Source: Tetragonia tetragonoides
Taxonomy: Eukaryota > Streptophyta > Magnoliopsida > Caryophyllales > Aizoaceae
NCBI GenBank assembly: GCA_038025085.1
Contig: CM076144.1
Coordinates: 22,017,501-22,081,500 of the forward strand
Length of the DNA: 64,000 nucleotides
Direction of reading: 5' to 3'
The notes beneath the pieces were generated by a model that was given only the letters and a program-made list of their open reading frames with translations, ran no database searches and was not told the origin of the DNA. The first letter of the stretch is position 1. Each line of letters begins with the position of its first letter. The translations under genes and the position numbers were made by a program. Shown here one piece after another: positions 54,575-64,000 of the stretch.

Positions 54575-57500
54575 ATGAAGATTTTGAGTTGGAATGTCAA
54601 TGGTCTGGGGATGGTAGAGAAGCGTAGTCTAGTGCAGGAAGTTGTCAGCCGGGCTTGTCCGGATGTGGTGATGTTTCAGGAGACAAAGGTTGAGGGAGTG
54701 GATTCTTTTTTTGTTCGAAGCCTTTGGGAGGCAGGGTCTAAGGATTGGGTTTGGTTGCCTTCTGTAGGAGCGTCGGGGGGTATTCTTATTGCTTGGGATA
54801 CCCGTTTTGCGTCTCGAGTCGAGTCTCATTTTGGGCATTTTACTGTGTCGGTTCTGTTGAGTGTTCGGGGGAGGGGTGATTGGTGGGTGTCTTCTGTTTA
54901 TGGCCCGTGTGGGGTTGCTGACTGGGAGTCGTTTTGGGAGGAGTTGGCGGCTCTTGCTGGTCTCTGTTCCCTTAGTTGGGTTATTGGGGGTGACTTTAAT
55001 GTGATCCGTCATGCGGGGGAACGGCGTGGTAGGGGGTTGACGGGGGTATGATTGAGTTTGATTCCTTTATCAGGGAGTCTGCCCTCCGCGATTTGCCTCT
55101 CGATAATGCTCAGTTTATTTGGGGTGTGAGCAGGAGGCGGGATGTAGCCTCTCGGATAGATAGGTTCCTTGTTACGAATGAGTTTGAGGATGAGTTTCCA
55201 TCTTTGGTACCGGAGATCCTGCCCCGTTCGTGTTCTGATCATTTTCCCCTTGTCTTACATTCTGCTCCCATCCAGTGGGGCCTGACCCCTTTCTGCTTTG
55301 AGAATATGTGGTGCTCCCACGCGGAGTTTGGGGTTAAGATTCGGGATTGGTGGGCGGAGTGTGAGGTTGAGGGCTGGAGGGGGTACTGTTTCATGAGGAG
55401 GTTGAGGTTTGTTAAGGAACGTTTGAAAGTTTGGAATAAGGAGACTTTTGGAGACGTGCGGGTGCGAAAGAGAGAGATTCTTAAGGAGATTTTGGTGACG
55501 GATCGGGCTTTGAGTGAGGAGGGCCATGATGAGGGGTTGCTGAGGAAGAGTGTTGATTTGAAAAATAGTCTAGAGGAGGTTTTGCTTAAGGAGAGGCAGA
55601 GTCAGCGTCAGAAGATGAAGGGGAGATGGGCGAAGGAGGGGGATGTGAGTTCTAGGTTATTCTTTAAAGTGGTTAATGGGAAGCGGAGGAGGAGTTTTGT
55701 TCGGGAGTTGGAGACTGATGATGGTGAGCGTGTGACTGATGTGAATAGGATTAGTGACGAGATTACAGCTCTTTACAAGGGTCTTTTTGAGGAAGAAGTG
55801 ATTGATAGACCGATGTTGGAGGGTGTTGAGTGGTCACCTATTACGCCATTGCTTCGGGATTGGTTTGAGCGCCCTTTTGAGTTAGAGGAGATACGGGCTG
55901 CGGTGTTTGGGATGGATCGAGAGAAAGCCCCGGGGCCAGATGGATTCACTATGGCCTATTACCAGGATTGCTGGGAGGTCATCAAGGAGGATCTGCTTGG
56001 GGTTTTTACTGAGTTTCATGCCACAGGGGTGATTGGGAAGAGTATGAACTCTAATTTTATCACCCTCGTCCCTAAGAAGGATCGGTCGATTAAGGTGAGG
56101 GACTTTAGGCCTATTAACTTAGTCACCAGTGTCTATAAGATTTTGACTAAGGTCCTGTCTATTAGACTTGGGGCGGTTTTGACTGGGACTATCTCGGCTG
56201 CCCAGAGCGCTTTTGTGGAGGGTCGCCAGATCATTGATGCAGCTTTGGTTGCTAATGAGGTGGTTGATGGTGCTCGCCGGAATAACCACTCTGGGATTGT
56301 TTTTAAGTTGGACTTTGAGAAAGCTTATGATCGAGTTAGTTGGGGTTTTTTGGATCGCGTCCTAGATAGGAAAGGCTTTGGGGGGCGTTGGCGCTCCTGG
56401 ATAAGGGGTTGTTTGTCCAACGCTAGTTTTTCTGTCCTTGTTAATGGGGCGGCTCGTGACTGGTTCACTTCGTCACGTGGTTTGCGCCAGGGGGATCCCC
56501 TTTTCCCTTTTCTATTCACCCTTGTCGTTGATGTTCATGGCCAAATGTTGGATAGGGGAGTGGAGCGGGGGCTTGTTGAAGGATTCCGGGTGGGTCGGGA
56601 AAGGGTTTGTGTTTCCCACCTGCAGTTTGCCGATGATACGATCCTCTTCCTTTCGGCTGAAGCCGAAGGTTTTAAGAGGGTACTTACGCTGTTACAAGTT
56701 TTTGAGGTTGTGTCGGGGATGAGAATTAATCTGTCTAAGTGTAGTTTGGCGGGGGTCAACGTGGGGGAGGATGTTCTGAATTCCTTGGCTGGTCTAGTGG
56801 GTTGTCAGGTTCAGCAGTGGCCGCTTACTTATTTGGGGGTGCCCCTCGGAGGTAATCCCAGATCGGTTTCCTTTTGGAAACCGTGGTGTCTAGAGTGGCT
56901 AAGCGTCTAGATGGTTGGAAAGGGGTATATTTCTCTTTGGGGGGGAGGATCACTATTTTACATTCCTGCCTAGCTAGCATCCCTCTTTACTACCTTTCCC
57001 TTTTTAAAATTCCTGTTGGGGTAGCTAATAGGATTGAGAGGATGATGAGGGACTTTCTTTGGTCGGGGGCTGGAGAGGGTAAGAGGGATCACTTGGTTAG
57101 CTGGGACCATGTTTGCCGGCCGAAAACTGAGGGGGGCTTGGGTTTTGGTAGGTTGGTGTCCAAAAACATTTCGCTAGTGGGTAAGTGGTTATGGCGCTTT
57201 CCCCTAGAATCTGGCTCCCTATGGCACCGAGTTATCAGAAGCAAGTACGACCTTCAGCATAATGGGTGGGACGTGCAAGCCAGCTCCACTATCTCCCATG
57301 CTTGCCCTTGGAAGTTCGTTTTCCCAGGTATCGTCTTTATTCTTTCCCCTGGTCAGGTATAATGTGGGTAACGGTCAACGGGTTCAGTTCTGGGAAGATG
57401 TGTGGAATGGGGAAGCTCCTTTCTCTTCTACATATCCGCGGGTTTTTCGTTTGTCCACTCTTCACGGGGCGCCTGTGGCTGATTTTTACTCAGAGGTTGG

Positions 57501-58200
57501 TGGTTCCTGGGACCTACACCTTCGGCGACCACCCCGCGATATAGAAATGGAGGAACTCATTTCCCTCCTGGGTGTCCTCCACACTAGGCTTCTCGTCCCT
57601 AGGGACGATTCTCGGACTGGGATTGGGGACTCCTCTGGGGTTTTTGGTTCCAAGTCCTTCCTCCATCATCTTAGCCTTCCGTCACAGTTTCCACATTTTC
57701 CCCTTTCCTCTTATATTTGGAAGTTCAAGGTTCCTCTGAAGGTTCGTGCTTTTGTGTGGACTTTGGTGCTTGGTAAGGTGAACAATAGTGATAGGGTGCA
57801 ACGGCGGAGGCCACATATGTGTCTTCTTCCCAGCATGTGTGTGATGTGTCGGCAAGACGGAGAGAGTTGTTTGCATTTGTTTGTAATGTGTAACTTTGCG
57901 AGGGCCTTGTGGGATCGGCTGTTGTGTGGGGAGCCTTTTGTGTGCCCTGCTACTGTGGGGCAATTCCTACAGATGCGTTTTTCTGCTATGCGGAGAGGGA
58001 AGGAGGATAGGATGTTGTGGCGGTGTGCCTGTTTAGCTATTCTTTGGTGCACTTGGTTAGAGAGGAACTCGAGGATTTTCTCTGACGCGGGAAAGAGTAC
58101 CGATTTAGTTTGGGAACATATAGTTTATTTGGCATCCCTTTGGGCGAAGGCGGCTGGTGCCTTCAAGGGAGTGCCACTGACGGTCATTCAACGCCATTAG
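54575..58200 (+). pseudogene. LINE-3 ORF2: endonuclease, reverse transcriptase, zf-RVT
   Basis: The start MKILSWNVNGLG (54575) is the canonical L1 endonuclease start, followed by DVVMFQETKVEG, SVYGPCG and GGDFNVIRH. A shift near 55045 leads into a 620-codon frame (55048-56910) with SDHFPLVLHS, EKAPGPDGFTMAYY, LVPKKDRSIKVRDFRPIN, FKLDFEKAYDRVSWGF, SRGLRQGDPL and the catalytic FADD (56625-56639), then WPLTYLGVPLGGNPRS. Further shifts near 56880 and 57330 give the C-terminal region (56874-57362) and the zf-RVT segment (57262-58200, KFKVPLKVRAFVWTLVLGKV, CVMCRQDGESCLHLFVMC). Only three shifts interrupt it, so it is one of the better-preserved proteins in the window. Confidence 0.92.
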
Positions 58201-58314
58201 CGTGATTTGTAGATACTTTATTCTTATTTTTGTTCTTTGAGGATACCTTATTCCCCATTTTGTATTCTTTCACTATTTGATTAATAAAAACTTTTCTTAT
58301 CTAAAAAAAAAAAG

Positions 58315-58621
58315 AATACACTCGCTGTAAAGTCACTCTTAAGATAGTTGTTTGTTCTATTGATAATTTGATATGCAAAAGATGAGCAGAATTATGTCCT
58401 TTGATTTCTTTCATTGTGCCTAATCAATTGTTGTATCTTGTATCTCATATAAACATGAGAGCCTTTGCTGGAGTTTTGAGGAGGTTGGGGGGGTGGGTGT
58501 TATATGTGTATTTAGATGGTTTATGAAAGGCAATGGAAAACATCAGCTATGCTTGTTATACTTTATAATTGAAATTCTGTAAAGTTCAATTAGTGGTGAT
58601 CAGTATCTTTTGTATTGTTAT
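58315..58621. other. Sequence between LINE-3 tail and right target duplication
   Basis: 307 bp of AT-rich sequence after the A-rich tail, enclosed by the direct repeat that brackets LINE-3. It has no LINE homology that I can see and no A-tail at its own right end. Candidate 3'-transduced sequence, or original intron if the repeat is coincidental. Confidence 0.5.
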
Positions 58622-58809
58622 TTCTAAAGTGATTTTGTTTTTTTTTTTTACATTGCACTCGATAATGTGGTCTGTGTTCGAACATATTGTTCTTTATCTT
58701 TTTTACACTACCTGTTTTCAATTCAATTTGATGTTAGTGGAACCATTAAAACTATAATATTTAAGTAAATTTTTTAGCAAGGCGAATATTTGGAGTATTT
58801 GATATGCAC

Positions 58810-59363
58810 CTGATATTGAACTTGAATGATGATCTCTAGCTTGATGGTTGTTGCTTGCCTCGTTCTCTAGCCGTCTCTTCTTCCTACTTTCATCAAGTTT
58901 CAACCGTCGTCTTTTCCTTGCTTCTCGACACGATTCTTTCGTTGTGTTCTGAGCCGAGCTCCCTTGTGACATGGTTTTCAGTGAGAAATCCGGTCGTCTT
59001 ATGCAGTATAAAATTATATAATGCAAGGGAATTGTAAATTTACACGTGAGTTTTTATGAGGCCTACTTCCTGTTGCTTGATCTGGTGTTGAATGAGATTC
59101 TTTTTACTCATAATTAGAAAATATCATTAATTGTGTTGTTTGTTATTTGTTCAGTTGGTTGAAAAATAAACGTGTTCACCAACAAAGGAGTAGAGTATTT
59201 GATATGCACCTGATATTGAAGGGAGAAGATGGCCTCCAGATTGATGATTGTTGCTTGAGTCGTACTGAAGGCGTCTCCTTTTCCTATTTTCATCCAGTAT
59301 TAACCGCCGTCTCTTTCTTGCTTGTCGACATAATTCTCGTTCTGTGTTTTGAACTTGTGTCAT
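58810..59363 (-). repeat. Duplicated N-terminal exon of RepHel
   Basis: Two related exons, 59210-59363 and 58810-58972, each start at an ATG. They encode a basic segment (CRQARKRRRLILDENRKRRR and CREARKRRRLKLDESRKKRR) followed by SNNHQ and SIS, and end at the same CAG/GTGCATATC donor. Either could splice in phase to the exon at 51968-52012. Confidence 0.8.
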
Positions 59364-59902
59364 GATGTTCAAGCTGTTTGTTGGAGCTTCTGGGGTTTAC
59401 AGATTTGATATATCAGTTCGTAATTGAATTTGTACTTGTTATTTTCTTCTCCACCACTTTATATATACTGTGGGTGCGGAGGTATTTGACCTGGTGTTGA
59501 ATTACTAACGTATAGGAGAGGGTCTTATATATGATCAAACATGTCCTTTTTCTACTCTCATTGGGCGAGTTTGTGCACTGACTCTAGCCAATATTTACAT
59601 GATAGGATCTTTCCTTTTTTTTTTTGAAATAATAGAATCTTTTATTAAGTATCCTATTCCAATTTTACTATTATGAATGGAATAGAGTCAGGAGATTAGT
59701 ATCCAACTAATTTCTGTGATGCATATTTGATTTGGTTTTGGAGTTTTCGCTTTCTGCAGCTCTGAGATGACTTCAAGAGGATCTTTCTTTCATTGTTTTG
59801 CTGTAGTAATTTACATATGAAGGAAATTGGTTTTTCTTGCTGTGATATGTATATATTTTTCTTTTGGTAAATTTCTTACTGTGATTAATTCAGGTTTCTT
59901 TG

Positions 59903-62156
<2,254 letters not shown>

Positions 62157-62245
62157 ATTGATTTTGAGCAAAAAATTCTTTAGAGCTTTAACGGAATCAG
62201 AAATCTTCAGAGCTTGACTTATGATTGATATTAGAAAGAACTTAT

Positions 62246-62262
62246 TATTTATAGTGATTGGG
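62246..62262 (-). promoter_or_regulatory. CCAAT and TATA boxes upstream of RPA
   Basis: The minus strand reads CCCAATCACTATAAATA; the TATA box (62246-62253) is about 90 bp from the RPA ATG at 62156. Further upstream GGATTCTAATTGGACGTT-type motifs repeat three times (62331-62427), each giving a minus-strand CCAAT. Confidence 0.55.
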
Positions 62263-62612
62263 GAGGGGGTACGACTTTGTTTAGGATTTTGTTTGATAAA
62301 AGGATTGAATTACTATTATAGTAATAGGAACAGGATTCTAATTGGACGTTAGGCTTCAATAAACTTCACCTTAATTAGGATGCTAGGAATAGGATTCTAA
62401 TTGGACGTTCTCTTTCTAATTGGACGTTCTCTTGCTCATTGGTTTTATATATTGATTAGTAGTTTTGGTTTTATATATTGATTAGTAATCTTTGGTTTCA
62501 ATACTCATTGATCAGGATCATACTCTTTGATGAAGATTTTCGAATTGAAACAAATACTTCATTGGAGGAATTCCTAATTAAGACTACTAATATATTACTA
62601 AGAATCCTAAAC

Positions 62613-62987
62613 GATTTCCAACAATATATTACTAAGACTCCTAAACGATTTCTACTAATTATTATTTTTTGTCCTTATTCTCGCTTAGGTGGCGCGCTCT
62701 TAAAACTTTCGTCTACGTGGCGTGTCTCATAGCGCCCGATTTCCAACAATATATTACTAAGACTCCTAAACGATCTCCACTAATTATTATTTTTTGTCCT
62801 TATTCTCGCTTAGGTGGCGCGCTCTTAAAACTTTCGTCTACGTGGCGTGTCTCATAGCGCCCGATTTCCAACAATATATTACTAAGACTCCTAAACGATT
62901 TCCACTAATTATTATTTTTTGTCCTTATTCTCGCTTAGGTGGCGCGCTCTTAAAACTTTTGCCTACGTTGCGTGTCTCATAGCGCCC
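62613..62987. repeat. Three 125-bp tandem repeats near the Helitron 5' end
   Basis: Units 62613-62737, 62738-62862 and 62863-62987, each starting GATTTCCAACAATATATTAC and ending CATAGCGCCC, nearly identical. Related sequence lies at 45190-45385. Confidence 0.95.
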
Positions 62988-63022
62988 GAAATATGCCTCC
63001 TTTATATATATATATTGATTGA

Positions 63023-64000
63023 TTTTACTTTGAAATCAATGTGACATGTCACGACACCTCATCAAAAATGGAACATTTCAATGGCCAACTCAACTGCTGA
63101 TTTGTCAATCTCTGGTTAAATTTTTCTGTTTTTAACTAATTATATAGATACGGCAAGAGACACTAGATTTCATTCAATTGATTAAATTTAGTAACAGCAA
63201 CGCGTTGTTCAGGCTATAAGGAATTTCAAATACCAAAAAATGAGTAAAATCACTTTTGAAGGAATTAGGCTAACTCATGAGCAAATTGATTGTCATACCT
63301 ACGAAAATGACTACACCTAACATTTCAAACACAAGAATAATAATCTAATATATCAAGATGAATATAACTCCTACAATCGATACTTAAAATCGGTGTTTTG
63401 ATCAATTTCATCAATATATAAGTAAAAAACTCAATACTAATATTAGAAATCGGTATCTTAATTGTCTCTCTCAATATCCTTTTACTTTGATTTTGGGGAG
63501 GTTGAGATGAATTGTCGTTAAGTAGTTTTAAACCAACCCAACAACATGGTTTTGATCCAAAAGTGAGTTTGCCCAAAGAAGTAACCAAGGTTATTGGTTG
63601 ATTGGGCCCAATAGATTTTACTAGATTTATTTATTTATTTATTTGTAATCTGTCTTGGAGGCTTTGGGAGTGAGAGAAATAATGGTGATTTCAAGTTATT
63701 GGAGAGGAGAATTGAAACCTTCGTTTAGTCGTCATGAATAAAAGGAATAATTGCTCCCAATCTCAACATAAAATTATTTTTTCGAGAATTGTACAAAAGT
63801 AAGATCAGTTTGGCTTAAGTAATACAATAAGTAGTTGTGTAATCCTACATAGATATGGGACGTGATTTTTGACATCTAGTTAAAGCATTACAAGAATGAT
63901 TTCACGCTAAATAGAGTGCCCGTTGCACTATTATTTGCACATTTATGCTTTCATAATCTGTGGTATAGGAATGATCGAGTGAACAATGTTCTCAAGTTGG
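63023..64000. other. AT-rich flank without supported genes
   Basis: No ORF with domain support. The 19-mer ATACGGCAAGAGACACTAG (63148-63166) also occurs at 40165-40183. 63479-63620 resembles 39992-40140. Confidence 0.5.

Larger units (their letters stand above)
52059..54578 (+). pseudogene. LINE-3 ORF1 (DUF4283-like, Gly/Ser/Pro-rich)
   Basis: 52059-52811 starts MVIRFAADRKTFTLRFDG and includes YILVLRIAENYGGRFFLFEK and CLKCGSTKICW, plausible DUF4283-type and zinc-knuckle remnants. A frameshift at the T-run near 52801 moves to a second frame with an 18-residue tandem repeat (NYFQPIQHLEKGAGPFRT, about 2.8 units, 52938-53091). A 50-bp tandem duplication (53347-53396 and 53397-53446) shifts the frame again into 53397-54578, which carries an acidic DDDDEDD region and ends overlapping ORF2 by four bases (ATGA). 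It is the nucleic-acid-binding partner of ORF2. Confidence 0.7.
52026..58621 (+). mobile_element. LINE-3, GC-rich plant LINE in a RepHel intron
   Basis: A plus-strand LINE of a different family from LINE-1 and LINE-2, with G/C-rich codon use unlike its surroundings. It has ORF1 (52059-54578), ORF2 (54575-58200) and an A-rich tail at 58304-58314. The 15-bp direct repeat TTCTAAAGTGATTTT is found at 52011-52025 and again at 58622-58636, as a target-site duplication would be, but 307 bp of non-LINE sequence separate the A-rich tail from the right copy. Confidence 0.88.
47165..59363 (-). pseudogene. Helitron RepHel (zinc finger, HUH Rep, PIF1 helicase)
   Basis: Minus-strand gene with introns. Two alternative N-terminal basic exons are at 59210-59363 and 58810-58972. 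Then come 51968-52012 (VPRRLPEPPHQRW), 51826 down to 51525 with a zinc-finger-like CRYCGAIMW...CCMQGKIKLP, and the Helitron_like_N region 51530-50439 (FITFTANPKWPE). After a 99-bp intron (50340-50438) comes the HUH motif LPHAHILLWL (codons at 50293-50301). The two catalytic tyrosines are in KYLFKYIPKG (near 49700). The PIF1 helicase begins with GHGAIGKT (48651-48674) and, after a 109-bp intron (48472-48580), has IIWDEAPM, GGDFRQVLPI, ILTPLNETTDSIN and AMTINKSQGQSL to the stop at 47165. Lesions are a frameshift near 51525 and TGA at 51196. The Walker A motif has I where T is usual. The intron around 49830-50006 has no clean in-phase GT-AG pair. The protein nicks and unwinds DNA for rolling-circle transposition. 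Confidence 0.88.

Noticed and set aside
62478..62982. Three short plus-strand ORFs with similar sequence
   Set aside because: They are readings of the 125-bp tandem repeat, not genes.
62613..62987. Possible CRISPR-like array
   Set aside because: The units are contiguous 125-bp tandem repeats with no spacers, in a plant genome.

Overview
This is repeat-dense plant nuclear DNA. The evidence is plant-type LTR retrotransposons primed by initiator tRNA-Met (TGGTATCAGAGC), plant L1-type LINEs with DUF4283 and zf-RVT domains, a plant Helitron carrying an RPA gene, and hAT, CACTA and Stowaway-like DNA elements. I found no intact host gene, tRNA, rRNA or CRISPR array. Almost every long reading frame belongs to a transposon, and most carry frameshifts or stops. 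I cannot name the species.

Layout. (1) 1-25,686 is the 5' part of a minus-strand Ty3/gypsy element (A), which runs off the left edge. LINE-1 (2,602-7,620, plus strand) sits in its 5' leader, and a 549-bp hAT element (5,051-5,599) sits in that LINE. A's 5' LTR (9,264-9,573 and 23,551-25,686) is split by a complete second gypsy element, B (9,574-23,550, minus, Tekay/Del-type chromovirus, 2.9-kb LTRs, TSD CTGAA). A CACTA element (18,338-19,689) sits inside B. (2) 25,687-36,060 is a decayed Ty1/copia element (C, Sirevirus-like, minus) interrupted by LINE-2 (26,442 to about 31,340, minus). (3) 36,061-41,217 is mostly non-coding: microsatellites inside a short duplication, a Helitron 3' end (37,570) and a hAT-like end. 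(4) 41,218-44,798 is Ty1/copia element D (minus). Its 316-bp LTRs differ at two bases, but its interior is defective. (5) 45,046 to about 63,020 is best read as one large minus-strand Helitron. Reading its strand 5' to 3' it holds an RPA-like gene with introns, a RepHel gene (zinc finger, HUH and two-tyrosine Rep, PIF1 helicase) and a C2-domain gene fragment on the opposite strand before the 3' hairpin and CTAG end. LINE-3 (plus strand, a different LINE family) lies in a RepHel intron. (6) 63,023-64,000 is AT-rich flank.

The most interesting items are the Helitron with its RPA and RepHel genes and captured C2 fragment, the unrecognised extra ORFs between LTR and gag in both gypsy elements, the LINE-3 target-site duplication that copies a splice acceptor and encloses about 300 bp of non-LINE sequence, and copia element D, whose young LTRs flank an already broken interior. 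All alignments were made by eye, so family names are domain-level assignments.
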